Source: Chara braunii
Lineage: Eukaryota > Streptophyta > Charophyceae > Charales > Characeae
Assembly (NCBI GenBank): GCA_003427395.1
Contig: BFEA01000059.1
Coordinates: 1,935,250-1,967,297, forward strand
Direction: 5' to 3'
Length of the DNA stretch: 32,048 bases
Position numbers and translations under genes: made by a program. Under the pieces are notes generated by a model that was not told the origin of the DNA, ran no database searches, and saw only the letters and a program-made list of their open reading frames with translations. Positions 13,301 to 20,430 of the stretch are shown one piece after another. Position 1 is the stretch's first letter; each line of letters begins with the position of its first letter.

Positions 13301-16300
13301 ACACCGAATGCAGCTCAGGTGAGTTTCCAGACCAATCCCCGAGTATCACAGGCTTATGGATATACGCGAATCTAGAATGGGATTTGCGTACTAGGGTGTG
13401 GTGGGTGTGTTATGAATTGTCCTGTTCTGCCCTGGCATTATCTGTTGGGTGTTCTGTTCTGCACTTGTCGAATGCAGAAAAAGTGAGATGGTCAGCTGAC
13501 AGTCCTAATCACTTCCTCTTTCTATCAATATGTTTCTCGTGTAGTTAACGATATGTTTCTGGTGTGTAGTAATGGCGATTGCTGTTGTTGTTGTGTCTAT
13601 TGCTTATCAGCTGCTGTGTGGGTGTTGAGTCTGTGTGTATTAATGGTGAGTGCGGTTGTTCTGTGGACTGCAGGATGCGAATCTTGATGAGAACACGGAG
13701 ATTTTCGTCAGGAGTCTAGCGTATGCAGTGGACGAAGATTCGCTGTGAGTTCCTTTTCCCCTTTTCACTCTGCGTAAGTCTTTTTGAATTCAACGTGGTT
13801 TTGGGTCGCGCAATCAGATGGAAGTAGGGTCTGTTTCTTCCAGGGAAAGGGTGGCACGCACAATGAGCGCACAATTTGCGGACGTTTTTGGCTGGACGGT
13901 TTCCGCGACCTACTCCCTTCTCACTCTGCGCACCTCGATGTAAACTGGTTTTGAGATGAAGGTTTTTCTTTCGTTCGATTGGTATCCTGTGCAGGTTGCT
14001 TAGTCCGTTTGGGAACTCGTTCATTGCTCTCTTCAGCAATTTAGTAGGTCTTTTACTATAAAGTCCGTGTTCATCTGTTCAGTTGGAAAGTGACTTGTAT
14101 GTACGTACCAGGGTGTTTTCACAATTTGCTTGTTGAATTGGATTGGCGACGCTGGGAAAGCAGTGTTGTTGACTCTGGCGCCTGTAATGCGGTCTTTGAA
14201 TCAGGTACGAACACTTCAAGGACTGCGGAGAGATCACGAGGGCAAATGTTCCCAAGGGTGACACTGGCAGGAGTAAAGGTGTTGGCTTTTTGACGTTTGC
14301 CTCTCCTGAAGGAGCTGCTAAGGTGTGTAGCAGTCGGATATCGTCGTAATCGGCTTTGCATATCTCGTTATATTTGTGATAATGTTGATTGATCCATATA
14401 TTCGACGTTGCTAGCTCTCTGCTTTCGTAGCTGATCCGGCGAGCGTCGGGCCTGTATTAGCAGGCTCTTTCTTTGGTTATGGTACTCTTTCTCCTTTGTG
14501 TCCTCTTTCTTTTTACTTCGCTCTCCCCATTGTTGGGGTATCTCCTTTTTCGGACCTACTGTGAAGTAGGGGCGATCCTTGCATGTGGGACTTCTCATCT
14601 AGCATCCGTTTCTTTGTGCTGTTGCTATTTGCCCTCTGTTTCGTTGCATTTGGCTGTTCCCTTCGGCTGTATGCAAGTGGGTCGATATGACACACGGGGG
14701 TGGGTGCAGCCGCCGCTCAATCTACATCCTCATGGGCTGCCTTGTACGCAAAAGGTTCTGAACGGGGGGAGTTGTAAGAAGATAAAAGAATGAATTTCTT
14801 TTTTTCCTCTTTTTTTTCGATTTTGCGCTCTGATAACTTTGTGACGGTACGTATTTTTGGACAAAGTTCCGTAATGCTTACGTATTTGGCTGAATCGGAG
14901 TATCGAATTTCTGTGTTCAATTGCCTTTCGTTTGCATGGTTGTGTGTGAACCTTGTTCATTGATTAAATTTATATTTCTATGCCTGCTGACTGAATTAAC
15001 TATCGGTCTGATTCTCAATGCCTCACGGTATTTGGACGCTTCCGCTTATACGTTTGACGATTGACTTCTTGTATCAGGCTCTTGGCAAATCCGGTACAGA
15101 ACTGTTGGGCCGAGAAATTGGCGTGGAGTACTCTTTGAAGAAGAACCAGAAGACCCGTGAGAGGTATGTTTCATTTGCTTTCCTTCGGTGCTTGATCGGT
15201 GCCCTGATGTGACAGTGAGCTGCTTATCGCAAATCGAGCAGACGCTGATATGTGCCAAGCGCGTTGAACATGATCTTTCTGTACGCCAAGGGGTCCTGAA
15301 TGAAGTGCAGAGAATAACCTTTCCGAACCGAAGACTGAAGATTGTGTTGGTTGTACACGATGTGAATCTTTGTGTCGAAGATACTTTAGATGAAGAAAAT
15401 GCGCCTAACAAAATTTAAAACTCGTGGACAGATCTTGGAAAAGATTTGGCGAAAAAAAAAACGATGTGAATTTGTGTCCAAGATACTTCAGATAAAGAAA
15501 ATGAGGACAGATCTTGGAAAATGTTTGGGGAACAAAAAAAACTAACTCAAAAATGGTTGAAAAGTCTACTGTTTGAAAAATAGCAAGACAACCCATAAAA
15601 CGGAGAGAGCTAATCCGAAATCAGCTACTCGATTCACAAGCATTTGCTTTATTGGCTTGAAGTCATGTAAACCAAAAAAATTATTAACAAATATGATGCA
15701 CGAGGCACTCTACCAACTGAGCTAATTACCCAAATGTGTTATTCGCAATCTAAAGCGCCCTTCTTCCATTCATGAACAGAACCAATTGTTAAAATCAACA
15801 AAAGACAAATCCAAACAATCCTATTTTATTGGAAGAAATTGGCCAAGGAAATAAAAAAGTAGCTTTGAGAAAAAGAGAACAGAACGACGATTTTTGATAC
15901 AGGTTTTCGGTGAAATACGTTTTGATTCTACGAAGAAAATAATGAAGACTGGTAGATCTTGGATATGAAACAATCCGTAGTAGGTTAACTCACTTATGGA
16001 GATGGTTAACAGAGCCAATTGCTTCGCAATCCTCGACGGCAAGTGATAGTAGCTGATGAATATATGTGATTTTTTCATTGTTCTTTTCTTTGCAGTGGTG
16101 GTGGTCCTGCTTCTGGTGGCCGACAACGTGATGACTCGACAACCATTTTCGTCAAGGGCTTTGGAAGAGATGAGGAAGACAGGGTAAGCTAGATTTGCCC
16201 AAATCAACTCTTCCAACGTCACAGTGTTGCCCAAATTCGTTTGCTCTGTCTGGACACCGATGATATCCCAGTGTTGCCCAACATTCTTTTGCTCTTTGTG

Positions 16301-17831
16301 GACTCATATTGTATGCTTTGTTTTTCTCTTCCCCGAACCGTACGTGGCAACTGCTGAAGTTGTTTCCTGTTTTCCGGTGTGCAGATCCGAAGCGAACTTA
16401 CGCAGGTGTTCTCGGAGGCTGGAGAGGTCGTGAATGTCAGAATTCCTACAGACAGGGAGACGGGTGAAATCAAGGGGTTTGCATTTGTGGAGTTCACGAC
16501 CAAGGACGCAGTGAACAATGCGGCTGAGTACTCGGGAACGGAGGTCTGTGGCCGTAGGATTTTCGTTGATACGAATATCGGTGGTGGGGGCGGTGGACGT
16601 GGTGGGGGAAGGGGCGGCGGTCGTGGTGACTTCCGTGGTGACTTCCGTGGTGGAAGAGGTGGTGGAGGCCGCGGCGGCGGCGGAGGAGGTGAGTCAGTAC
16701 TCCATTAATGTTCCTCCCTCAGTCTGTGTATTCGTTGGTGTTTCTCTATGATCTATTTATGGGCTGTAATTGTCTCTGTATTGATTGATTTCTGGGTTTG
16801 AGTCAGTACTCGTTCTGTGGTTTCGTTGTAAATTTCTCTGTATTGTCGCTGTAATTGTCTCTGTATTGATCAACGTTCCTTCCTCAGTCTGTGTATTCGT
16901 TGGTGTTTCTCTTTGATCTATTTATTGGCTGTAATTGTCTCAGTATTGATTGATGGCTCGGTTTGTCGGAGCTGCCTGTCGTCGCCGAGTTGGTCTGAGC
17001 TTAGGGTTAAGCTCAGGAGTGCGAGTAATTCTATGGGCTTGCATGTGTCCCTTCGATGACTGTGGTTGCTTTGGTACTATGCCCTCTGATATGTGACGTC
17101 TCCGTGAAGGAAAACTTGTGTACCTCGAGTGTCTCAGAAGATGAATCACCTTGTAAATGTTGCAAAGATTCTATTATGTACGTCGGTAATATGGCAGTAA
17201 ACTGTAGGTGAGTTCTTCATGAAGCTGTGTTCTTGTGGACCTTGTGGTTGGATATTGTAGGTGAGGTCTCCATGAAGCTGTGTTCTTGTGGACCATGTGG
17301 TTGGATATTGTGCGTCGTGTGTTGAAAGCACATTGTAAGCACTCTTCATAGACAGCGAATCTGTCGTCTTGTTCATAAGGCTGTGTACTTGTAGCTATAA
17401 ATGCGAACTCGTATAGCTGAAAATCTTCTTGTATATTATGCTGTCATACGCAGGATTTGGAGGAGGAGGACGTGGTGGCGGACGGAACACTATGAGGCCG
17501 AGGGTTAATCTCGCAGCTGCAGGAACAGGTAAGCTTTACGGATGTCGATGTTCGCTCTCTACTCTTGAGCTTGATACGACTTGCTGTGTGCTGTGGGAAC
17601 TTAGACTGCATTGATTGAGATGTGCTCATGCCTTTTTTGCACCCCTGTGACCCACGCTCTGGCTACGTTGCAGCTAACGCACAAATCTATGGTGGTGGTT
17701 GCCATTACAAGCCTTTTTTGCACCCCTGACCCTCGCTCTGGCTACGTTGCAACTAACGCACAAGTCTGTGGCTGTTGTTGTCGTTATTGCTGTCGTTCCA
17801 TGCAGGAAAGAAGACCACTTTCGATGACTAG
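1272..17831 (+). CDS. Nucleolin-like protein (two RRMs plus GAR tail), 17-exon model
   Basis: Spliced model: 1272-1307, 1521-1530, 4981-5099, 5765-5863, 6380-6487, 7322-7447, 8734-9060, 10832-10993, 11862-12008, 12863-13318, 13674-13744, 14205-14322, 15078-15163, 16096-16183, 16385-16688, 17454-17528, 17806-17831. It gives 785 residues. Residues 1-55 are basic (PPSKKKK, a likely nuclear localisation signal). Residues ~40-530 alternate Lys/Ala/Pro linkers with about 11 Ser/Asp/Glu tracts, typical casein kinase 2 targets. RRM1 is ~538-615 (RNP2 IFVRSL, RNP1 KGVGFLTF). RRM2 is ~637-716 (RNP2 IFVKGF, RNP1 KGFAFVEF). An RGG-rich tail starts near 717 and the end is GKKTTFDD. Known for the family: nucleolar pre-rRNA transcription and processing, and ribosome assembly. 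Two RRMs match plant nucleolin and yeast Nsr1; animals have four. The protein is longer than usual because of the acidic region. Every junction keeps frame. Least certain are exons 1-2 and the weak donor of exon 9. Confidence 0.9.
1295..1680 (+). repeat. 222-bp tandem duplication spanning the exon 1 donor
   Basis: The sequence from 1295 (end of exon 1, donor and ~200 bases of intron) recurs from 1517, with clear matches through about 1675. Inside the first copy, a CT-rich piece (1383-1432) is itself repeated at 1441-1480. The duplicated donor is followed by the same GTGAGTGCTTG. Confidence 0.85.
1521..1530 (+). CDS. Exon 2, candidate 10-nt microexon
   Basis: Ten bases lie between a pyrimidine-rich tract ending in GAAG and a perfect GTGAGT donor. 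They change phase from 0 to 1, which is what exon 3 (acceptor after 4980, phase 1) needs. The segment is the second copy of the exon 1 end, produced by a 222-bp tandem duplication. This is inferred from frame logic. An unseen alternative exon in the 3.4 kb intron is the main competitor. Confidence 0.4.
1795..1900 (+). repeat. 70-bp spaced direct repeat in intron 2
   Basis: GAGCTTGTACTTGCTTGTCG occurs at 1805 and again at 1875, with flanking similarity (GCGCCTTATCT versus TTCGCCTTAATT). Confidence 0.8.
2172..2270. mobile_element. MITE-like palindromic element, copy 1 (intron 2)
   Basis: CCCGAATAGAACGGCCGG at the left end is inverted as GGGCGTTCTATTCGG at the right end. The inner arms also pair (GTTATTATCG with TATAATGAC). 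It belongs to the same family as the elements near 3825, 4384, 6190, 7856, 8102, 11135, 11288 and 11455. Confidence 0.85.
2636..2945. repeat. 24-bp minisatellite, about 12 units (intron 2)
   Basis: Units of the form CCATGGGACTTGTGGTGCTTTACT repeat head to tail with drift, and some unit lengths vary at both ends. As 24 is divisible by 3, both strands give repetitive open frames (octapeptide repeats such as HHRSHGVK). These are treated as noncoding because the array lies inside an intron. Confidence 0.9.
3825..3925. mobile_element. MITE-like element, diverged copy 2 (intron 2)
   Basis: The left end GTCATTCGAAGAGAACGCC and right end GGGCGTTCTACGCTGGTGAAG are imperfect inverted repeats that match the family termini. 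The internal GCAGCTGTATTTG resembles the inner arm of other copies. Confidence 0.7.
4384..4483. mobile_element. MITE-like element, diverged copy 3 (intron 2)
   Basis: It starts GTCTTTACCCGAATTGAAAG and ends GGTGTTCTTCTGGTGAAGAA. Both ends match the family termini with substitutions, and length is conserved at about 100 bp. Confidence 0.65.
4981..5099 (+). CDS. Exon 3: basic NLS-like stretch plus first acidic module
   Basis: The acceptor is ACAG at 4980 and the donor is GTACGT. It carries VKEPPSKKKKELLSK followed by a Ser/Asp/Glu tract ending SSEDE exactly at the exon edge. Enters in phase 1, leaves in phase 0. Confidence 0.85.
5765..5863 (+). CDS. Exon 4: Lys/Ala/Val linker plus acidic module
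   Basis: A 33-codon phase 0-0 exon with acceptor CCGCAG and donor GTATGC. The basic part (RPQKKTVAAIKKV) is followed by ESSSDESSDSEE at the exon edge. Confidence 0.9.
6190..6286. mobile_element. MITE-like element, diverged copy 4 (intron 4)
   Basis: The right half is well preserved (ACAGCTATAATGCCCGTGCA, then CATTCGGGTAGAG). The left terminus is degraded. Confidence 0.65.
6380..6487 (+). CDS. Exon 5: Pro/Lys linker plus acidic module
   Basis: A 36-codon phase 0-0 exon with acceptor AACAG and donor GTACGT. The Pro/Lys-rich first half is followed by KESSSEEDSDAE and a short non-acidic end, APAR. Confidence 0.9.
6530..6573 (+). repeat. 22-bp perfect tandem duplication (intron 5)
   Basis: GGATTTTGTCGTTTTCCGTG plus AT occurs twice in direct succession. 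A smaller repeat, CCTGATGCAT, follows twice at 6586-6606. Confidence 0.95.
7322..7447 (+). CDS. Exon 6: Ala/Lys/Pro linker plus acidic module
   Basis: A 42-codon phase 0-0 exon with acceptor TTGCAG and donor GTATTC. KSAKKAAPAPAKAK leads into DSSDEDSEEDSDDDSSEDEK, which ends at the splice site. Confidence 0.9.
7856..7956. mobile_element. MITE-like element, copy 5 (intron 6)
   Basis: One of the best preserved left ends: GTCTTCACCCGAATAGAACG at 7856. The right end is CGTTCTATTCGGG, ending near 7952. Inner arms GGCCGGTCAT and ATGATCGGGC pair imperfectly, so the whole unit can fold back. Confidence 0.88.
8102..8218. mobile_element. MITE-like element, diverged copy 6 (intron 6)
   Basis: The left end GTCTTCACCCGAACAGAACG is near perfect. 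The right end (GACATTCTATGAGGG) has decayed. Confidence 0.75.
8226..8560 (+). repeat. 170-bp tandem duplication (intron 6)
   Basis: GAGGTCGACACTGG starts copies at 8226 and 8396, each running to TTTAAGGTAAGTATCTCGAA. A more diverged start of the same unit lies at 7976. Each copy carries a strong donor-like AAG/GTAAGTAT, which has no matching exon and is probably silent. Confidence 0.9.
8734..9060 (+). CDS. Exon 7: two basic/acidic modules
   Basis: A 109-codon phase 0-0 exon with acceptor TTTCAG and donor GTATGT. It holds two acidic tracts (SSSSEESDSDDESEEEK and SSSDSEESDSDSDSD..DDDSEDER) joined by a Lys/Gln linker, so it equals two of the single-module exons without an intron between them. 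Confidence 0.9.
9478..9717 (+). repeat. 120-bp tandem duplication (intron 7)
   Basis: Copies 9478-9597 and 9598-9717 are nearly identical, with only a few substitutions visible. Each ends in AGTGGTAGGTAGGTAGTGTG, a segment also found near 31630 at the end of the SINE-like element. Confidence 0.95.
9707..9847 (+). repeat. 71-bp tandem duplication (intron 7)
   Basis: GTGAGGTGAAATTGAGAGAA starts copies at 9707 and 9778. The second has a small internal deletion. Confidence 0.9.
9934..10420 (+). repeat. 243-bp tandem duplication, near identical (intron 7)
   Basis: TAGCTCTGCATATATCTGTT starts copies at 9934 and 10177. Only a handful of differences are visible over the unit, so this is a recent event. 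Within the unit, phrases such as GACCTGCTTATGA recur, hinting at an older, smaller duplication beneath it. Confidence 0.95.
10555..10680. repeat. Possible short element ending in (TAA)n (intron 7)
   Basis: A block with CTGGGTTCGAAACTGAG, which resembles a tRNA B box only loosely, ends in ATAATAATAATAATAATG at 10656-10673. The layout suggests a SINE-like insertion with a TAA tail. No A box or target duplication was found. Confidence 0.3.
10832..10993 (+). CDS. Exon 8: Thr/Pro/Lys linker plus acidic module
   Basis: A 54-codon phase 0-0 exon with acceptor GTGAAG and donor GTACGA. The linker is rich in TP and TPV pairs, and the acidic end is DESSSDESSDDESDEDVK. The 15 bases before the acceptor resemble those before exon 10. 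Confidence 0.88.
11135..11235. mobile_element. MITE-like element, copy 7 (intron 8)
   Basis: The outermost bases GTCTTCACC and GGTGAAGAC are perfect inverted repeats and define the element ends. The inner arm ACAGCTATAATGACGGTGCG is shared with copies 4 and 8. Confidence 0.88.
11288..11388. mobile_element. MITE-like element, copy 8 (intron 8)
   Basis: ACACCTGAATTGAACGCC at the left is matched by GTGCGTTCTATTCGGGTGAA at the right. It is joined to copies 7 and 9 by similar spacers (CTGTGAGGGAACAGAAG and CTGTGAGGGAACGAAGG). Confidence 0.85.
11455..11558. mobile_element. MITE-like element, copy 9 (intron 8)
   Basis: The left end is GCACCCAAATAGAACG and the right end CGTTCTATTCGGGTGAG. With copies 7 and 8 it forms a three-unit tandem array of ~155-165 bp period. 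Confidence 0.85.
11862..12008 (+). CDS. Exon 9: Lys/Pro linker plus acidic module, weak donor
   Basis: A 49-codon phase 0-0 exon with acceptor GCGCAG. The acidic tract ends DEDSSEDEK, as in exon 6. The donor is GTTGGT, poorer than the rest, but reading on meets a stop soon after, so this edge is still the best choice. Confidence 0.82.
12339..12490 (+). repeat. 77-bp tandem duplication (intron 9)
   Basis: CGTTTTCCATG[G/A]CTGAACTGCC begins copies at 12339 and 12416. Both run through a TGTGTGTGCTCTG stretch. Confidence 0.85.
12863..13318 (+). CDS. Exon 10: three basic/acidic modules and Pro-rich linker
   Basis: A 152-codon phase 0-0 exon, the largest, with acceptor GACCAG and donor GTGAGT. It contains three acidic tracts separated by Lys/Ala stretches and ends in a Pro/Thr/Lys linker before RRM1. 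An internal SEDEK followed by PKAKA mimics the exon-intron edge of exons 6 and 9, which suggests former single-module exons fused here. Confidence 0.92.
13674..13744 (+). CDS. Exon 11: start of RRM1 (RNP2)
   Basis: Acceptor CTGCAG, donor GTGAGT. Encodes DANLDENTEIFVRSLAYAVD and following residues. IFVRSL is the RNP2 strand of an RNA recognition motif. Ends in phase 2. Confidence 0.92.
14205..14322 (+). CDS. Exon 12: RRM1 core (RNP1)
   Basis: The acceptor is ATCAG at 14204. The first base completes a Leu codon, giving DSLYEHFKDCGEITRANVP across the junction. It contains RNP1 KGVGFLTF. The donor is GTGTGT. Stops in the upstream frame make this exon easy to miss as a plain open frame, but the RRM homology is clear. 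Confidence 0.9.
15078..15163 (+). CDS. Exon 13: end of RRM1
   Basis: Acceptor ATCAG, donor GTATGT. It supplies the last helix and strand of RRM1 (GTELLGREIGVEYSLKK) and ends in phase 2 within the inter-RRM linker. Confidence 0.9.
15357..15530 (+). repeat. ~104-bp tandem duplication (intron 13)
   Basis: ACGATGTGAATCTTTGTGTC at 15357 recurs with small gaps at 15461. Both are followed by GACAGATCTTGGAAAA. Confidence 0.85.
16096..16183 (+). CDS. Exon 14: Gly-rich linker and start of RRM2 (RNP2)
   Basis: Acceptor TTGCAG, donor GTAAGC. A short SGGGPASGG linker joins the two RRMs, then TTIFVKGFGRDEEDR gives RNP2 of RRM2. Confidence 0.92.
16385..16688 (+). CDS. Exon 15: RRM2 core and first part of GAR tail
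   Basis: Acceptor GTGCAG, donor GTGAGT. It contains the RNP1 KGFAFVEF and the closing strand CGRRIFVDTNI, then a Gly/Arg tract with two RGDF repeats. Arginines in such RGG boxes are usual methylation targets. If this intron were retained, the protein would end after only five extra residues. Confidence 0.95.
16691..16960 (+). repeat. ~166-bp imperfect tandem duplication starting at the exon 15 donor (intron 15)
   Basis: CTCAGTCTGTGTATTCGTTG occurs at 16720 and 16886, both followed by GTGTTTCTCT and TGATCTATTTAT. GAGTCAGTACTC from the donor region recurs near 16800. Confidence 0.85.
17204..17312 (+). repeat. 53-bp tandem duplication (intron 15)
   Basis: GTAGGTGAG, then ATGAAGCTGTGTTCTTGTGG, occurs at 17204 and 17257, almost identical. 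Confidence 0.95.
17454..17528 (+). CDS. Exon 16: end of GAR tail
   Basis: Acceptor CGCAG, donor GTAAGC. It continues the Gly/Arg tract (GFGGGGRGGGR) and passes into a non-repetitive MRPRVNLAAAGT segment. Confidence 0.9.
17630..17775 (+). repeat. 81-bp tandem duplication (intron 16)
   Basis: GCCTTTTTTGCACCCCTG starts copies at 17630 and 17711, each followed by CTCTGGCTACGTTGCA. Confidence 0.95.
17806..17831 (+). CDS. Exon 17: C-terminal residues and stop
   Basis: Acceptor ATGCAG. It completes GKKTTFDD and ends in TAG. A short KKTxFDD-type end after the glycine tail is, from memory, typical of plant nucleolins, which supports this tiny last exon. Confidence 0.85.
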
Positions 17832-18421
17832 TTATCCGGTTATGGTGTGTATTTGAGTCTTGTGATGGAGGGACCCCGCTACGCACCGGTACACGGTTGT
17901 AATTCGAAGAGTCTGAATTTTGAAAAAAAGGTCTTGATCGAGTTTTTTTTCCCCTGTTTATTGCACGGAGAGGATTTGAATGCTGGAAAGGACTCTACGA
18001 ATGTGGAGGCTTTCACCCGCTATGAAGCATATTGGCGCCCGCCCGACAGCTGCATCTTTGGAATCGAAGCGCGTCCGTGTTCTCTGTATTGTAAAGGAGT
18101 ACAAGAAGTTGCTTGAAGCGATTCCCACGGGTTAACAGGCATAATAGAGAGGAGGGTCTGTGTTTGCTGTCTGATGCTGACCTCACAATGCTCTGCCATG
18201 GAGGTTGTGAGCTTGCTTTGCGGGTTCATCCTCCATGGTGTTTGAGCTTCAACGTCGGCGTGGCTACGTTATTGACACGGACTTCATGTTGGTGCTGCTG
18301 CCTCCTTGTCGTTGCGACGCGTTACCGAGTGACCACATTCCCTGCCTCCTTGGCGTTGGAGGCTCAGTGTACGTAGAGGTAGTGTGGATGTGGGTGCTAT
18401 TGCGGATCTCGCTTGTGAGAG
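17832..18421. other. 3' flank of the nucleolin-like gene, no gene seen
   Basis: This should contain the 3' UTR and poly(A) site. TGTAA-type sequences occur at about 17896 and 18089, but no AATAAA is evident, so the transcript end cannot be fixed. A 9-bp inverted repeat, CCATGGAGG and CCTCCATGG, brackets 18197-18239. Confidence 0.4.
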
Positions 18422-18790
18422 GCAGTGCCTGGGATATGGGTGAGGGGCATTGAGGGAGTGCATTCCCTGTCTGTGTTGGAATCTGCTTGCGAATCGCAGG
18501 AGCTTTATACCATTGGTCCCATCATCTTCGTTGCTGCAACCTGTTAGATGCCTCTAAGCGTAGCGGAAAGATAACTGCTGGTCATCTACCGATCAGCGTT
18601 TCTGCAGTGCCTGGGATATGGGAGGTGGGAATGGAGGGACGACGTTCCCTGTCTGTGTTGGAATCGGGGGATCGCAGCAGATTTATGCCATCGATCCCAT
18701 CATCATCGTTGTGGCAGCGTGTCAGACAGAGGCCTCTGAATGTAGCGGAAAGGTTGCTGCTGCTGGTTCGTCTACCCATCAGCGTGTTCC
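18422..18790 (+). repeat. 182-bp tandem duplication
   Basis: GCAGTGCCTGGGATATGGG starts copies at 18422 and 18604. Matching landmarks follow, including TTCCCTGTCTGTGTTGGAATC and GCCTCT[A/G]A. The divergence is moderate. Confidence 0.92.
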
Positions 18791-20200
18791 GCGTCGGAGC
18801 TTAGTAAATGCCACAGCTGCCGAATTGCGATTGGCATTTCATGGAAATGCGGTGGTCAGGTGTGACGGTGTGTAAGTTGGAAAAATGGGTGTGCTCAGAG
18901 ACTCTGCTCAACGTTGCTTTCGTACTAATGAGATTACTCTGTAATCGAGTGTTTTGGTGAGGAGGAGAAGCGCTTGCAGCTGAGTTACCTGAGTTTTTCT
19001 CCCTTGCCAACCAACTTGCCATTTCTCAATTCGGATGAGAGTCTATTTGCGGACGGCCTACGGTATCTCCGGTTTTCTGTGATATCTTTGCTCTTGCTCT
19101 GCTATCAGCGAGTCTTTTCGCAGTTGTGTAAGGACGTACTAGCGATGGACAGCAGGGAGGCCGACCGGAGTGTTGGCACTTCGGTCGGCCCTAGGAAGCC
19201 GTATCATTTCTTTAATGCTGTTTGTAGAGATTTGCGTCTTCAACTGTGCGTTCGGTTTCGGGTGGTTAAGTGTTTGGAAGAAATCCCCGGTAGGTTTAGA
19301 CACTGAGCGCTGCAGGTTTCATGATACCTACTCTACTATTGTGTGACGAATTTGGCCAAGAAATTATGTGCCCTCTATGGTTGCCGATGGGCTTGTATAT
19401 CCCGTTTCGACTGGTTTTCTTACAGAGCTTCGCATCGTGGTCATTAGTATTCTTGCCTCGTCGTCTTTCCCGACAAAGGCTCTGCTCTCTCCCGGTATTT
19501 GTTTCATCTTGCAATCTCAGACGATGTTATAGTGTTCTCCAAGTGGAAGATAAATCCTTATCTAACGGGGTGATGCATGGCTGATGTTAGTGTTTTGCCA
19601 GAAATTGGAGTCGATGTTGTTTACCTAAGTGATATATTACCTAAGTCACTACTATGGACCTCCTTTTCTTCACCTGGATGTGGGCATTCCTATTAGTGCG
19701 GACGGGCTTCTGTCGAACAGTGTTAATGTTAACTTGCAAGACATGCTATTCGTAACTTGCGTGTGATAACTTTCCTGTTAAACAAAAAACTTAAATGTGA
19801 CTTTCCTGTTAGTAATAGTGACGGGCCATGTCGAAAACACAACCAAGTGATACATGACCTTCCAAATACAAAACTGGATTTCGACGGTTCACTGGAAAAG
19901 TGAGGGCTCGGATATGCGGTCGGTCGTGTACTCTCTTTGCTATTTCTTCGTGGTAAACTGTTGTGAGCGAACATGAGCATGATTCCGACTACCGTCAGTC
20001 CTTGTTTTTTTTGTTTGTTTGGGGCGTTGCTTAGTGCTGTGTCTCCTGTGATATAAGCACCTGGTCACATCTGCGTCCGTGCTGTGCCCTGTTCGTGAAT
20101 GGTTCACATGCGCAATCAATTGTTGACAAACGCTTTGAGGTCGAATCCTGTAATGGATACGACAAACACTTCCAGGATTTCTGTTTTGGGCCGACCATCC
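18791..20200. other. Stretch without a recognisable gene
   Basis: Open frames up to about 110 codons exist (for example + strand from 18974, and 19321-19584), but none shows a domain, repeated residues or a credible exon chain. A strong hairpin lies at 19159-19190. Base composition looks like ordinary intergenic DNA of this window. Confidence 0.4.
19159..19190. repeat. 14-bp stem, 4-base loop hairpin
   Basis: GGCCGACCGGAGTG, loop TTGG, then CACTTCGGTCGGCC. All 14 pairs form, one of them G-T. The size resembles a structured RNA stem-loop or the centre of a fold-back element. No flanking context identifies which. Confidence 0.85.
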
Positions 20201-20430
20201 GCCCGAAAGAAGGAATTGTTTAAGGGTGATGATGTCTGTGATACCACGAACACATGAACGTGTTCATGGGTTACATAGTTGAGTTATTCATCAAGTTTTG
20301 CTGCCGAACACCCCCCCAAAAGAAGGAACGAAAATCCCGAGACGTTCATCGTCAAACGGTGATGATGTCTGTGATACCACAAACACATTGACGTGTTTAT
20401 TTGTTACATAGTTTCGTTATTCATGGAGTC
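20200..20430 (+). repeat. ~135-bp tandem duplication
   Basis: GGTGATGATGTCTGTGATAC occurs at 20224 and 20359, both followed by ACATAGTT and GTTATTCAT. AAGAAGGAA precedes both at a similar distance. Confidence 0.88.

Noticed and set aside
12810-13322. Arg-rich and Ser/Leu-rich frames overlapping exon 10 on both strands
   Set aside because: They are shadow frames of the Lys/Ser/Asp/Glu codons of the real exon, which joins in frame to its neighbours and the RRMs.
1272-17831. Nopp140 instead of nucleolin
   Set aside because: The alternating acidic and basic modules resemble Nopp140, but two clear RRMs and a GAR tail follow in the same frame-consistent transcript, which Nopp140 lacks in its common form.
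18974-19306. 110-codon + strand frame as a second gene
   Set aside because: No domain, no exon partner with a consistent phase and no repeat signature were found. Length is within chance for this window.
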